Source of the DNA: an uncultured Eubacteriales bacterium
GTDB taxonomy: Bacteria > Bacillota > Clostridia > Oscillospirales > Oscillospiraceae
Assembly (NCBI GenBank): GCA_900316205.1
Contig: ONBX01000009.1
Location: forward strand, 29,420-93,419
Length of the DNA: 64,000 nt
Reading direction: 5' to 3'
The first letter of the stretch is position 1, and each line of letters starts with the position of its first letter. Position numbers and translations under genes: made by a program. The notes beneath the pieces are model-generated. The model ran no database searches and was not told the origin of the DNA. It saw only the letters and a list, made by a program, of their open reading frames with translations. Shown piece after piece: positions 52,333 to 61,473 of the stretch.

Positions 52333-52671
52333 TTATTTGGGGATGTTCTCTTCCAAATAATGCTGTGCCATATGCCATGTACGTTCCATCTCAGACAAAA
52401 TGTTACCGTATTTGTCAAATTCCATACCGCAATAGGGACATATGAATTTATTGGAAGACGCTCCTCCGGCAACCTGGTCCAGCTGATCTAAAGACAGCTC
52501 CTCTCCATCGACAGGCTTAAAGTCCTCAGCGTTAAGGGAAAGGCTATACTCTTTGGCGATCTCGATGACTTTCTCTACTGCGTTTTCCTTGTCAGTCAGC
52601 GCGGTCAGCTTTGCTTTCAGCTCCTCGTTCTTACCGGCTTCCTCAAGGAATTTCTTCAGGTTCTCGTTCAT
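52333..52671 (-). CDS. Nif11-like long-leader precursor P15 with C2H2-type core
   Basis: The 112 residues have a 70-residue Nif11-type leader (helical, ending LSLDQLDQVAGG) and a 42-residue core with CPYCGMEF and HMAQH, giving C-x2-C-x18-H-x3-H. It is the first peptide gene after the sigma factor gene. The longer leader links the array to the Nif11/NHLP class recognised in natural-product clusters. Confidence 0.84.
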   Translation of the reverse strand: MNENLKKFLEEAGKNEELKAKLTALTDKENAVEKVIEIAKEYSLSLNAEDFKPVDGEELSLDQLDQVAGGASSNKFICPYCGMEFDKYGNILSEMERTWHMAQHYLEENIPK

Positions 52672-52696
52672 GGTTTTGACCTCCTTTTTGTTTATT

Positions 52697-52760
52697 TAGC
52701 TCGGTCTCACGACTGCTCTATCCTATATACAAGGCAGAACTCCGATTGGAGACAGGGGAT
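52697..52760. repeat. Intergenic repeat copy D upstream of P15
   Basis: This is the shorter copy of the repeat seen at 49961 and 51899. It keeps GGTCTCACGAC, the TCCTATATACAAGGCAGAA stretch and GGAGACAGGGG, but then diverges into the end of the sigma factor gene. The shared part therefore defines the core of the element. Confidence 0.65.
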
Positions 52761-52771
52761 TTACACTATTT

Positions 52772-53269
52772 TCAGGGCTTTTCTCCGCCGTCCAAAAGCT
52801 GCCGACAGTGCTTCAAAAGCCGCTGGTAGCGTTTGTTGACTGCCTTGGACTCCAGGCTGTACAGCGCACCGACTTCCTTGTCTGTAAGCCCCATGACATA
52901 GCGCAGGTCAAGGAATTCTCTCTCCTCCTGCGTCAGCCGCGCATATAGCCAGAGCACCGTATACCGGGGCTCGTCCTGTACCGTGGGGCTTCGATCGGCG
53001 AAGCCCTCCGGCATCGCCGTCTCCCGGCGGTACGCGGCGGAGCGCACAAGATTCACCGCCTTGTTGTGGGCGATGCGCGTCAGCCAGGTAGCCAGAGACG
53101 AGCGCGCCGGATCATAGCCGGGATAGGCGACATAGGCGGCAAGGAAGGTCTCCTCCACCACATCCTCGGCATTTTCCCGATTGAGCAGAATCGTGTAGGC
53201 ATATTTGTATACGCGATCATAATAGACTTCAAACACTGTCTCGAAGTCCGGCTTCAGAAGCTCTGCCAT
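52772..53269 (-). CDS. ECF-like RNA polymerase sigma factor
   Basis: The 165 residues have sigma region 2 (YDRVYKYAYTILLNRENAEDVVEETF) and region 4 (TQEEREFLDLRYVMGLTDKEVGALY). It starts at the ATG at 53269, after GAGGCG in the end of the ABC gene. It lies between the exporter genes and the precursor array, so it probably directs transcription of precursor genes or of its own cluster. No anti-sigma gene is adjacent. Confidence 0.85.
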   Translation of the reverse strand: MAELLKPDFETVFEVYYDRVYKYAYTILLNRENAEDVVEETFLAAYVAYPGYDPARSSLATWLTRIAHNKAVNLVRSAAYRRETAMPEGFADRSPTVQDEPRYTVLWLYARLTQEEREFLDLRYVMGLTDKEVGALYSLESKAVNKRYQRLLKHCRQLLDGGEKP

Positions 53270-53270
53270 G

Positions 53271-55460
53271 TTACGCCTCTGCATCCACGCGCTGCCGCGC
53301 CACCAGGTCGGCAAAGAAGCCGCCCTTTTCGATCAGCGCGTCGTAGCTGCCGTCCTCCACGATGGTCCCGCCGTCCAGCACCAGGATGCGGTCACAGTGG
53401 CGGATGGTGGAGAGCCGGTGGGCGATGACCACGCGGGTGCAGCCCATGGCGTCCAGCGCCTCGGAGACCTGCTTCTGGGTCTTGTTGTCCAGGGCGCTGG
53501 TGGCCTCGTCGAAAAACAGCAGCTTGGGCTTTGGCGCGATGGCCCGGGCGATCATCAGCCGCTGCTTCTGCCCGCCGGAAATGCCGCCTCCGCCCTCGGA
53601 GACCATGGTGTACATGCCCATGGGCATGGCGCGGATGTCGTCGGCGATCCCCGCCTTTTCCGCGGCGTCCCAGGCCTCGTCAACGGAGAGGCTTGGTGCT
53701 GTGAGGACGATGTTGGAATAGATATCTCCCTGGAAGAGGCCGCTTTGCTGCATGACGGTGCCGATCTTCCGACGCAGGGAACCGAGATCCAGACTCTCGA
53801 TGTCCTTGCCGTCATAGTAGATGGCGCCCTTTTCTGGCTTTTCAAAGCCCAGCAGCAGGCGCATGAGCGTGGACTTGCCGCAGCCCGTCCGGCCCACGAT
53901 GGCCACATATTCGCCGGGCTTTATCTTCAGAGACAGATCGCTCAGAATATACGGAGAATCGTCATCGTAGCGGAAGGAAACGTGGCTCAGCTCCAGGCCG
54001 CCGTTGATGCTTGTGACGATCTCCTTCTTTTCTTGGGTCTCCGGTACGGTTTTGAGGAAGGGCTCCGCCATCTCTAAGATCGGCTGGATCTGCGCGGCGC
54101 TCATGGCCGTGCCGGCCAGCGCAGTAAACGCACCCATCAGCGAGCCGTAGGCCGCCGTAAAGGCAAAATACGTGGATGGATTCAGACCGCTCTTCACCGC
54201 GAGATAATAGAGAATGATCGTGGAAATGAGCGAGATCCCCGTGCTGATGGCGGCATTGGCCCGCAGGAACATCGGCGTGTTATAGGTCAGCTCCGCCCCC
54301 TCGGCGTAGAGATTCAGCCACTTGGCAAAGCTGCGCTTCTCCGCACCGGCAAGCTTGATCTTCTGGATGCCGGAGATCATGGAGTAGCTCATGCCGGATT
54401 CCCTGGCCGCGTGCTCCATCCTCTTCCGGTTGATGCCGATCTGCACAAAGGTCGTGACCACGGAGAAGCCCACCGTCACCAGCACGATCAGCAGAGAAGG
54501 AACCACCAGCTTCGGTGCAAAACGAAAGATCTGCGTGACGTACAAAAGAGACGTGAGGCTTGTCAGCCCCGTCGTCATCACCATGCTCATCAGCATCGAA
54601 CAGAGCTGGTTGACCGACATGGAGCGGCTTTTCAACTCGCCGGGACTGTACTGCCGGAAGAAGCTTGCCGGCAGGGACATAAGACGCATCATCATGGAGG
54701 CCTGCACACCAAGAGAGGTCTTCGCTTCCAGTCGGCTTGACGCCATGGCGCTGACCGAGGAGAAAAGCTGCATGGAGAGCGATACGCACACCAGGCATAT
54801 CGCAAGGCCGATCAGCGCGCTGCCGCTTCCACTGGAGAGCACCGGGCCGGTCAGCGCCCTCGTCAGGCGCGGGATCAGCAGGCCTACACCGGATACCGAG
54901 ATCGCCGCAAAGACGATCATGAAAATGTCGCTGGTGGAGACACAGCTCTTCATGTACAGCAGCAGGTCGGGGATGCCGAGCTTTTTCAGCGGCAGCGGAC
55001 GGTAGAAGCAGATGGCGTCCGGGTCAAAAAGCTGCTCGGTCTCAGCATTCAGACGAACGGTCTTCCCAGTGGCCGGATCTCTGAAATAGTAGCCGCGGAT
55101 CGTCCCCGGCAGCAGGGCCGCCGGGCTGCCATCCTCCTTACGGAAGGCCAGGATCGGCCCGTAGGCGTCCTTGTACCAGCCCTTTTTCAGCTCCACGCCG
55201 CGGCGCATCATGCCGTGGGGACGCAGACAGTAGTCCAACTGCTCGTCGGGATCCGTAATGCTCTCCGGCAGCTCGGAGGGCTTATAATGGTAATATTTTA
55301 ATATCTCGTCAATGGCGTTTTTCGTGATGATCCGCGCGTCGCCGATCCGCTGGGCGTCCCTTTCGCCCATGACCACGCCGGCAATGCGGAGAAAGGATTC
55401 CTCCAGGAGCTGCTGATCGGCGTCGCGCCGGTCCTGGATCTGATTTTCAAACCAACCCAT
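53271..55460 (-). CDS. NHLM-type ABC transporter, ATP-binding/permease protein
   Basis: The 729 residues have an N-terminal soluble part of about 160 residues without a C39 peptidase motif, a membrane domain of about six helices, and an ATPase domain (Walker [10 protein letters not shown], signature GISGGQKQR, Walker [13 protein letters not shown]). It matches the second ABC protein of NHLM bacteriocin systems, which is thought to work with the peptidase-bearing partner. It lies 11 bases after that partner gene. Confidence 0.87.
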   Translation of the reverse strand: MGWFENQIQDRRDADQQLLEESFLRIAGVVMGERDAQRIGDARIITKNAIDEILKYYHYKPSELPESITDPDEQLDYCLRPHGMMRRGVELKKGWYKDAYGPILAFRKEDGSPAALLPGTIRGYYFRDPATGKTVRLNAETEQLFDPDAICFYRPLPLKKLGIPDLLLYMKSCVSTSDIFMIVFAAISVSGVGLLIPRLTRALTGPVLSSGSGSALIGLAICLVCVSLSMQLFSSVSAMASSRLEAKTSLGVQASMMMRLMSLPASFFRQYSPGELKSRSMSVNQLCSMLMSMVMTTGLTSLTSLLYVTQIFRFAPKLVVPSLLIVLVTVGFSVVTTFVQIGINRKRMEHAARESGMSYSMISGIQKIKLAGAEKRSFAKWLNLYAEGAELTYNTPMFLRANAAISTGISLISTIILYYLAVKSGLNPSTYFAFTAAYGSLMGAFTALAGTAMSAAQIQPILEMAEPFLKTVPETQEKKEIVTSINGGLELSHVSFRYDDDSPYILSDLSLKIKPGEYVAIVGRTGCGKSTLMRLLLGFEKPEKGAIYYDGKDIESLDLGSLRRKIGTVMQQSGLFQGDIYSNIVLTAPSLSVDEAWDAAEKAGIADDIRAMPMGMYTMVSEGGGGISGGQKQRLMIARAIAPKPKLLFFDEATSALDNKTQKQVSEALDAMGCTRVVIAHRLSTIRHCDRILVLDGGTIVEDGSYDALIEKGGFFADLVARQRVDAEA

Positions 55461-55471
55461 TTGCTCCCTCC

Positions 55472-57640
55472 TTACTCACTCGCCACTAACTCCGCATAAG
55501 CGCCGCCCAGAGCCATCAGCTCGTCGTGAGTGCCGCGCTCGACCACCTTGCCCTTGTCCAGCACGATGATCTCGTCGCAGTCCCGCACGGTGGAGAGCCG
55601 GTGGGCGATCACGATGCAGGTGATGCCCCGGTCGCGGATCGCGTTTACGACCTCGTATTCCGTCTTGGCGTCCAGTGCACTGGTAGCCTCGTCCAGGATG
55701 ATGATGGTGGGATCCTGCGCCAGCACGCGGGCGATCTCCAGTCGTTGACGCTGCCCGCCGGAGAGGTTCCGCCCGCCGGAGCTCAGCTTGTGACGATAGC
55801 CGCCCTGCATCTGTACGATGTCGTCATGAATCTGCGCATCTCTGGCTGCCAAAATCACCTCGAAATCCAGAATGGTGTCGTCCCACATCTTGATATTGTT
55901 CTCAATACTGTCCTCAAAGAGGATAATGTCCTGATCGACCACAGCCAGTGAGCCGACCATCACATCCCGCGGATAGGCGCTGCGCGGCTTGCCATCGAAC
56001 AGAATCTCACCGCTCCAGGGCTGGTACAGGCCCGAAACGAGCTTGGAGATCGTGGATTTGCCGCAGCCGGACGCACCGACCAGGGCAATGCGCTCGCCGG
56101 GCTTCAGGCTCAGGGAGAAATCCTCGATGAGGGGCTTATCCAGCCGGGAGTAGCCGAAAGTGACGTTTTTCAGTTCAACCGTTCCGCTGAGCTTTTCCAG
56201 CTTTTCCTCCGACTGGGGATGATCCGCCGTGTTTTCATCCTCCGGGTATTCCATGACATCTTCCACGCGCTCCATCTGGGTGCGCATCTCCTGGATGGTC
56301 TGACCGGCGCCCACCAGCGTCATGGCCGGGGACATGAAGGAGCCCAAAAAGCCCTGGAACATCATGACCGCGCCCAGGCTGAATTTTCCCTGCATGGTCA
56401 GCCACACGCCGAGAAGCAGCACAGCGTAATTGGCAAGCGTTCCGAGAAAGGCAGGAAGGATGCCAATGGTCTGCTGCGTTTTCGCCGCCTCCACGCTTTG
56501 GGTATTGACCGCTGCCTGATGGCCCGCCCATTTCTGGAAGAAGCCGTTCTCCGCGCCGCTGGCCTTGATGGTCTCGATCATTTCAATGCCGGTGACCGTT
56601 GCAGCCTCCAGCATCCCGGCGTCGCGCATCTGCACACGCGCTATGTTCATGCGTTTTTCGGAAATGATTCTTGACAGCACGGCGTTCAGGATCAGCGTGG
56701 AAATGCCAATCAGCGTCAAAAGCGGACTTTGCCGCAGCATCAGCACCAGATAGAACACCATCATGATGGAGTTGAGCAGCAGCGGAGCGAAGGTATTTAC
56801 CAGTGTTCCGGCGATGGAGCTGTTCAGTGCGAGGCGGGACTGGATGTCTCCCGCCAGACGCTGGGAATAAAACTCCATGGGCAGGTGAAGCACCTTCCAC
56901 ATATAGCTCGTACTGCCAATCACGGCCATTTTACCGTTAATCTTCAGCGAGTACACCGCTTGTACCCACGAGACCGTGATCTGGATCGCCGTCAGGGCGA
57001 TCAGTACCGAAAGGAACGGATAGAGCCATTCCGGGTTTTGTCCGGTGAGCAGGCGGTCCAGAAAGATGCGCGAGGTCACCGAGTTGACGATGCCGAAGAG
57101 ATAGGAGATCACGGTCGCCAGCATGACGAAGGCCACCGCAGCCCCGGCGCCGACCAGGCGCTTGCGGGCAAAATCTATGGTGCTCCGGCGCTTTCCATCC
57201 GGCTGGAAGCTCTCGGACGGCGTAGGGATGATGACAATTCCGGTGAAGGCTAGGTCAAACTCCTCCATCGTGACCTTGACCGTACCGCGCGCCGGGTCGT
57301 TGAGATAGGCGTATTTGCCCCGGAAACCGTCCAGCACGACAAAGTGATTCATATTCCAATGGAGGATGCAGGGGAACTTTCCGTTTTTCTGGAGTGACTC
57401 CGGCGTCATACGCATCGCCTTGACCTTAAAGCCGTAGTGCTGCGCCGCGAGATAGATATTCTTCGCATTGGAGCCATCGCGGGAAACGCCGCAGGCCAGG
57501 CGCACCTCCTCCAGCGGCACCCATTTGCCGTAATAGGCCATGAGCATCGCGAGAGAAGCCGCGCCGCATTCCAGTGCCTCCAGCTGCATGACCACCGGCA
57601 CCTTGGCCACGCCTTTCGTGAGAGTTGGTTTTATCTTCAT
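55472..57640 (-). CDS. NHLM-type peptidase-containing ABC exporter (C39)
   Basis: The 722 residues start with a C39 peptidase: catalytic Cys25 in ALECGAAS, His99 in NMNHFVV and Asp115 in LNDPARG. A six-helix membrane domain and an ATPase (Walker A GASGCGKST, signature NLSGGQRQR, Walker [13 protein letters not shown]) follow. It should cut leaders after Gly-Gly and export the cores, and is the probable route for all P1-P15 cargos. The catalytic triad is intact. Confidence 0.9.
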   Translation of the reverse strand: MKIKPTLTKGVAKVPVVMQLEALECGAASLAMLMAYYGKWVPLEEVRLACGVSRDGSNAKNIYLAAQHYGFKVKAMRMTPESLQKNGKFPCILHWNMNHFVVLDGFRGKYAYLNDPARGTVKVTMEEFDLAFTGIVIIPTPSESFQPDGKRRSTIDFARKRLVGAGAAVAFVMLATVISYLFGIVNSVTSRIFLDRLLTGQNPEWLYPFLSVLIALTAIQITVSWVQAVYSLKINGKMAVIGSTSYMWKVLHLPMEFYSQRLAGDIQSRLALNSSIAGTLVNTFAPLLLNSIMMVFYLVLMLRQSPLLTLIGISTLILNAVLSRIISEKRMNIARVQMRDAGMLEAATVTGIEMIETIKASGAENGFFQKWAGHQAAVNTQSVEAAKTQQTIGILPAFLGTLANYAVLLLGVWLTMQGKFSLGAVMMFQGFLGSFMSPAMTLVGAGQTIQEMRTQMERVEDVMEYPEDENTADHPQSEEKLEKLSGTVELKNVTFGYSRLDKPLIEDFSLSLKPGERIALVGASGCGKSTISKLVSGLYQPWSGEILFDGKPRSAYPRDVMVGSLAVVDQDIILFEDSIENNIKMWDDTILDFEVILAARDAQIHDDIVQMQGGYRHKLSSGGRNLSGGQRQRLEIARVLAQDPTIIILDEATSALDAKTEYEVVNAIRDRGITCIVIAHRLSTVRDCDEIIVLDKGKVVERGTHDELMALGGAYAELVASE

Positions 57641-57648
57641 CGTTTCTA

Positions 57649-57678
57649 CCCACTAACCACTAATCACTAACCACTAAA
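57649..57678. repeat. Tandem CACTAAC-type heptad-like repeat
   Basis: Four imperfect units of the form CACTAAC/CACTAAT lie between the fusion protein gene and the exporter gene. Such short repeats are prone to slippage and could alter the spacing between the two genes. Confidence 0.6.
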
Positions 57679-58110
57679 CTACCTGCTTTCCAGCAGAAAC
57701 TCAATGGGGCGGGTCTGTTCCACAACGACAGTCGCGTCATAGCTGCCGTCCGGCAGGGAGACCTCTGCATAGGCCGTGGCCCGACCGTATTCGTCATAGT
57801 CCACCGACGCGATCACGAACTCCTGCGAGGCGATCCGCAGGGGCATCCCGGCCTGCAGCGCGTCCGCGCTTTGGCCGGGCGCGACGATCTGAGCCGTGTG
57901 ATCCTGCACGATGGCAGTAGCGTCCACGCTTGTTTCCAGCGTCCCGACCGCCGACCAGGCAAACAGTCCCACTAGCAGGGCGATTACCGCCGCCAGAATG
58001 ATCCACATCCCGGGGCTCGTTACGCGCAGATAGCTCGTCAGATCCTCGGGAGAGGAAATGCGCGCCATTGACTTCTTGCGAAACAGTGTTGATTCTTGCT
58101 TTTCTGCCAC
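57679..58110 (-). CDS. Short NHLM-type membrane fusion (HlyD-like) protein
   Basis: The 143 residues have an N-terminal cytosolic tail, one transmembrane helix (about 34-54) and an outer lipoyl-like beta region (DATAIVQDHTAQIVAPGQ, then PLRIASQEFVIASVDYDEYG). The long coiled coil of typical HlyD proteins is absent, as expected for a cell without an outer membrane. It probably completes the export complex with the two ABC proteins. Confidence 0.8.
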   Translation of the reverse strand: MAEKQESTLFRKKSMARISSPEDLTSYLRVTSPGMWIILAAVIALLVGLFAWSAVGTLETSVDATAIVQDHTAQIVAPGQSADALQAGMPLRIASQEFVIASVDYDEYGRATAYAEVSLPDGSYDATVVVEQTRPIEFLLESR

Positions 58111-58153
58111 GATACTCGCTCCTTATTTCATCGATCCTATGTAAATGACTTAT

Positions 58154-58528
58154 TCATTTCACTGCGTAGCGCAGCTTGGAGAATTCTTCCTCCAACTGCT
58201 GCTGCTTAAATGGCTTGCGCACAAAACCGCTGACTCGCATCTGGATCACATCACGGGCGAAGTCCGATTCCTCGAAGGTGGTGACGAAAATGATATTGAC
58301 CGCAGGATGAATTGCCTGCATCCGCAGGGCAAAATCCAGGCCTTCCCGCTGAGAACCGCCCAGATCAATTTCAGTGAGCAACACGTCGCAGCCCTCACTC
58401 TTTGCGATCGAGAGCGCCTTATCCGGTTCGCGGCAGCCGTAAACCACGGCGTTTGGCCTTACAGCCTTCACTTTGTGCTTCAGATCCATCAAGCCCAACA
58501 GACTTCGATCCACGCAGAGAATGGTCAT
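58154..58528 (-). CDS. Receiver-only protein with Glu in place of phospho-Asp
   Basis: The 124 residues form only a response-regulator receiver domain. In the phosphorylation strand CDVLLTEIDLGG, Glu53 occupies the usual Asp position; the N-terminal acidic pair is reduced to CVDRS (one Asp). Lys105 in VRKPF is kept. It may be locked in an active-like state or act as an adaptor. It is a tandem paralogue of the next gene. Confidence 0.82.
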   Translation of the reverse strand: MTILCVDRSLLGLMDLKHKVKAVRPNAVVYGCREPDKALSIAKSEGCDVLLTEIDLGGSQREGLDFALRMQAIHPAVNIIFVTTFEESDFARDVIQMRVSGFVRKPFKQQQLEEEFSKLRYAVK

Positions 58529-59048
58529 GAGTTTCCCTCCTTATCAGGTATTCGGTTCTGTTCAATATCAGCGCAATGATCTTCAGATAATTACAGAGCA
58601 ATTGCCAGCTTGTATTTTCCTTCGGGCTGGCCAAACAGAAAATCATTTTGCTATGGTAAAAATGTCCTGACTCTGAATTCACCGCATGGCGCAGATTGGC
58701 GAATTCCTCCGCCAGCTGCTGCTGCCTGTAGGGCTTGCGCACAAAACCGCTGACCCGCATCTGAATGGCATCCTTTGCGAAGTCCCTTTCCGAAAAGGCA
58801 GTAACAAAGATAATGTTGACCTTGGGATTGTTTTTCTGCATCCGCCTGGCGAAATCCAGTCCCTCTCTTTCAGGGCCGCCCAGGTCGATCTCTGTCACCA
58901 ACACGTCGCAGCCCTCCTCTTTCGCATGCAGGAGAGCTTTTTCCGGATCCCGATACCCGTTAATCGTGGCATCCGGCCTTACGGCCTTTACTCTGTTCTT
59001 CAGATCCCACAGGCCGATCGGGCTTCGGTCTGCACAAGAAATAATCAT
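58419..59048 (-). CDS. Receiver-only paralogue with readthrough C-terminus
   Basis: The first 124 residues parallel the protein at 58154-58528, again with Glu53 (VTEIDLGG), a lone Asp in CADRS and Lys105 in VRKPY. The paralogue stops after AVK, but this one continues as AVNSESGHF for about 85 more residues and overlaps the next gene by 110 bases in another frame. The extension is probably readthrough after loss of the old stop. AGGAGG precedes the ATG at 59048. Confidence 0.75.
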   Translation of the reverse strand: MIISCADRSPIGLWDLKNRVKAVRPDATINGYRDPEKALLHAKEEGCDVLVTEIDLGGPEREGLDFARRMQKNNPKVNIIFVTAFSERDFAKDAIQMRVSGFVRKPYRQQQLAEEFANLRHAVNSESGHFYHSKMIFCLASPKENTSWQLLCNYLKIIALILNRTEYLIRRETHDHSLRGSKSVGLDGSEAQSEGCKAKRRGLRLPRTG

Positions 59049-59160
59049 TGGCTTCCTCCTTACCGTGTCTATTGCAGGAAGCAGCATAAATATACATAGT
59101 AATGATAGCACGCGAAGCGTTCACAACCGTTACAAAATCGGCCCTTCGGCCCAAGAACAG

Positions 59161-59188
59161 AAAAAAATCGGGGCACATTGGCCCCGAT
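59161..59188 (-). terminator. Intrinsic terminator of the two-component genes
   Basis: ATCGGGGC and GCCCCGAT pair exactly around a 6-base loop, with seven T on the minus strand. It lies 23 bases after the response regulator stop and separates that unit from the receiver/exporter unit. Confidence 0.9.
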
Positions 59189-59211
59189 GAATCGTCATTC
59201 GTTTTGTATTT

Positions 59212-60009
59212 TCATTTCTTCTGAAACTGGAGCCGTCCTGTCGTCAGCTCCGCCCAACTGTATTCCGTCATGTATGTGCCGCCAAAGGCGTTGATCGCCT
59301 CAATATCTCCCTCCAGCATCCGGTAATAGTCGCAGTCCACCATGTCCCGCCGGATGGCGAGCTGACGCCGTTCCCGGATCAAAAGCTCCTCCATCCCGAT
59401 CTCCCGAAGGGTGGTACGAAGGTCGTGCAGGATCTGACGGATGCGGGCCTTGGCTCCGTTACTGTCTTCGTCCTCCCACAGGGCGGCTGCGATCTCCTCG
59501 GCGGTGCAGGCGCGCCCCTCGCGGTCGATGAGGAAGGCCAGCAGCTCCTTGCTTTGCCTGCGCTGAAAAATGACCGGTTTTCCGTGCCAGAACACTTCAA
59601 AATGCCCGAAACAGCGTACCTGGAGCTTGTCCGGTTTCGGCTTTTCAGGAAGCAGATTCAGATGATCCAGTTCCTCCCGAACACGGTCAGCATAGACAGG
59701 CTTCACGATATACCCGTTCACATGGAGCATAAAGGCGTCGGCGGCGTATTTGGGGAAGCCCGTAACAAAGACGATTTTCGTCTCCGGCGCGAGCTTCTTA
59801 AGCTCTACAGCGAAAGCGAGCCCGGACATCTCCGGCAGCTCAATATCCGAAAAAACCACGTCCGGCGTCATATGCTGCTCCCGGATGGCCCGCAAGGCGT
59901 CCTCGCCGTCCGAAAAATCCACGATCTCGGCGTTTGGTTCCACTGCGGCAATGGCGTCATGAAGGAGACGGAGCGCCTTCGGTTCGTCATCTATGGCAAG
60001 AATCATCAT
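59212..60009 (-). CDS. Response regulator with SARP/BTAD-like winged helix output
   Basis: The 265 residues have a complete receiver (AIDDEP, phospho-Asp in VVFSDIELPEMSG near 57, Lys in YIVKPVY) and a C-terminal winged-helix/BTAD-like region (VRCFGHFEVFWHGKPV, then RRQSKELLAFLIDREG). This architecture is used by regulators of secondary metabolism and peptide clusters. Its start overlaps the kinase stop (ATGA). It probably controls the peptide cluster; TTGTAACG/TTGTGAACG repeats at about 59118-59136 are possible sites. Confidence 0.86.
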   Translation of the reverse strand: MMILAIDDEPKALRLLHDAIAAVEPNAEIVDFSDGEDALRAIREQHMTPDVVFSDIELPEMSGLAFAVELKKLAPETKIVFVTGFPKYAADAFMLHVNGYIVKPVYADRVREELDHLNLLPEKPKPDKLQVRCFGHFEVFWHGKPVIFQRRQSKELLAFLIDREGRACTAEEIAAALWEDEDSNGAKARIRQILHDLRTTLREIGMEELLIRERRQLAIRRDMVDCDYYRMLEGDIEAINAFGGTYMTEYSWAELTTGRLQFQKK

Positions 60010-61280
60010 ATCGCGTTCACCTGCTTCTTCGGAATCTCAATGGTCACGACGGTGCCCTTCCCAAGCTCAGAGTGAATCCGGAGGGCGCCGCCGCTGATCT
60101 GCTCCAGGCGTTTGCGTACATTGGCGATGCCGATATGCTCGCGCCCGTCGTCGGCCATCACCGGCGCGTTGGGATCAAAGCCAGGACCGTCGTCGGCAAC
60201 GGTGATCTCGTAGCGGTCGGGATATTCCCGTGTGCCGATTCTTACGGTTCCCACGCTCTTCCTCTTTCCGCGCACGCCGTGGCGCACCGCGTTTTCCACG
60301 ATGGGCTGCAGGGTCAGCGTCGGCAGCATGAAGTCCGTGCAGCGAATGTCGTAAACGATGCACAGCGCGTCTTCAAAGCGCACCTTTTCGATATCCAGAT
60401 AGATCTTTGTATGCTCCAGCTCCTGCGTGAACGGGATCTCCCCATCGTCCTTGAGGGCGCTCATGTTGCCTTGCAGATAGCGGGAGAATTTTTCCGTTGT
60501 CTCTTTGGCCGCCTTTGGGTCGTATTCGCAAAGATACTGGATCGCGGAAAGTGTATTATATAGGAAATGCGGCTGGATCTGGCTGAGCATGATCTGCATC
60601 CGCTGCCTCGCTTTCAAATCGTTCTCGTGCTCCCGCACAAACCGCAGATGCAGCCAGATATAATAGAACACGCTGCTGATCACGATGGCAAAGGTGAGGA
60701 AGGTGATCGGTTGCTCCAAATATCCCACACGTTTGTCTAAAAAAGCGGATATAAGGATCATCAGGACGACCAACACCGGAATCAGCAGATCCTGTTTCCG
60801 AGCTGTGCGATAATCCCGCACGCTTTGATAAAACAAATACGCCAGCAGGATCAGATTGATGATCAGGCAGGTGTTGCTGAGCGGCCCGCCCTGGTAATGG
60901 TTATTTGGATCGATCCAAAAGCACAGATGGGAGAAGAACGCGGTCATGTGGACGGCCCAGTTCACGATTGCCAGCGCCCAGCCGCCCAGATACTTCTTTT
61001 CCGGCCGAACGATATAGAGAAACAGGATCAGGAACACCGGGCGGATGGTATAGCCCAAAACGGAAGCGGCTGTGCGCAGCATCACGCGCGGCTCGCCGGC
61101 GGCCAGATCATTCTCCAGCAGATTTTGAACGATCAGCACGGTGCTGAGGAAAAGGATGATTCCCATGACCCAACGGTGTTTTCGGCTGATATAAGGGTCG
61201 CTCAGCACCGTGACGGTCAGACCGATCAGCATAAAGCACAGCGGAACCAACAGGGCCACTGTGTTCAGATTCCATGTCAT
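60006..61280 (-). CDS. LytS-like sensor histidine kinase
   Basis: The 424 residues have six or seven N-terminal transmembrane helices (residues 5-215), a His-kinase motif QIQPHFLYNTLSAIQ (His238) and a GHKL ATPase domain ending with DDGPGFDPNAP and GIANVRKRLEQI. This layout is typical of peptide- or cell-envelope-sensing kinases that lack an extracellular domain. It pairs with the response regulator encoded next. The ligand is unknown; an exported peptide is an attractive guess. Confidence 0.87.
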   Translation of the reverse strand: MTWNLNTVALLVPLCFMLIGLTVTVLSDPYISRKHRWVMGIILFLSTVLIVQNLLENDLAAGEPRVMLRTAASVLGYTIRPVFLILFLYIVRPEKKYLGGWALAIVNWAVHMTAFFSHLCFWIDPNNHYQGGPLSNTCLIINLILLAYLFYQSVRDYRTARKQDLLIPVLVVLMILISAFLDKRVGYLEQPITFLTFAIVISSVFYYIWLHLRFVREHENDLKARQRMQIMLSQIQPHFLYNTLSAIQYLCEYDPKAAKETTEKFSRYLQGNMSALKDDGEIPFTQELEHTKIYLDIEKVRFEDALCIVYDIRCTDFMLPTLTLQPIVENAVRHGVRGKRKSVGTVRIGTREYPDRYEITVADDGPGFDPNAPVMADDGREHIGIANVRKRLEQISGGALRIHSELGKGTVVTIEIPKKQVNAI

Positions 61281-61411
61281 GCGCTGTCAACTCCTCTTCC
61301 AGTTTGCATTCTACGGTTATTAGGCAGTTCAATCTTTTTCTTTCAGAGTCTCAGTTTATCCAACAAGAAGAATAGCCCAGATTTCAACAAATCGCAAGTG
61401 CTAAAGAATGT

Positions 61412-61456
61412 AGTTATCGTTATTGACAGTTCTGTGATATAATCCTAATGATAACT
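61412..61456. promoter_or_regulatory. Extended -10 promoter inside an inverted repeat
   Basis: AGTTATCGTTA (61412-61422) and TAATGATAACT (61446-61456) form an 11-base inverted repeat with one G-T type mismatch. TGATATAAT (extended -10) lies between the arms at 61435-61443. It is directly upstream of the WYL gene and suggests autoregulation. Confidence 0.6.
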
Positions 61457-61473
61457 GAAATGGGGGTGCCAAC

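Noticed and set aside
48933-52760. CRISPR array
   Set aside because: The repeated units are genes plus spacers of 80 bases or more with irregular intervals and no cas genes; they do not form short regular repeats.
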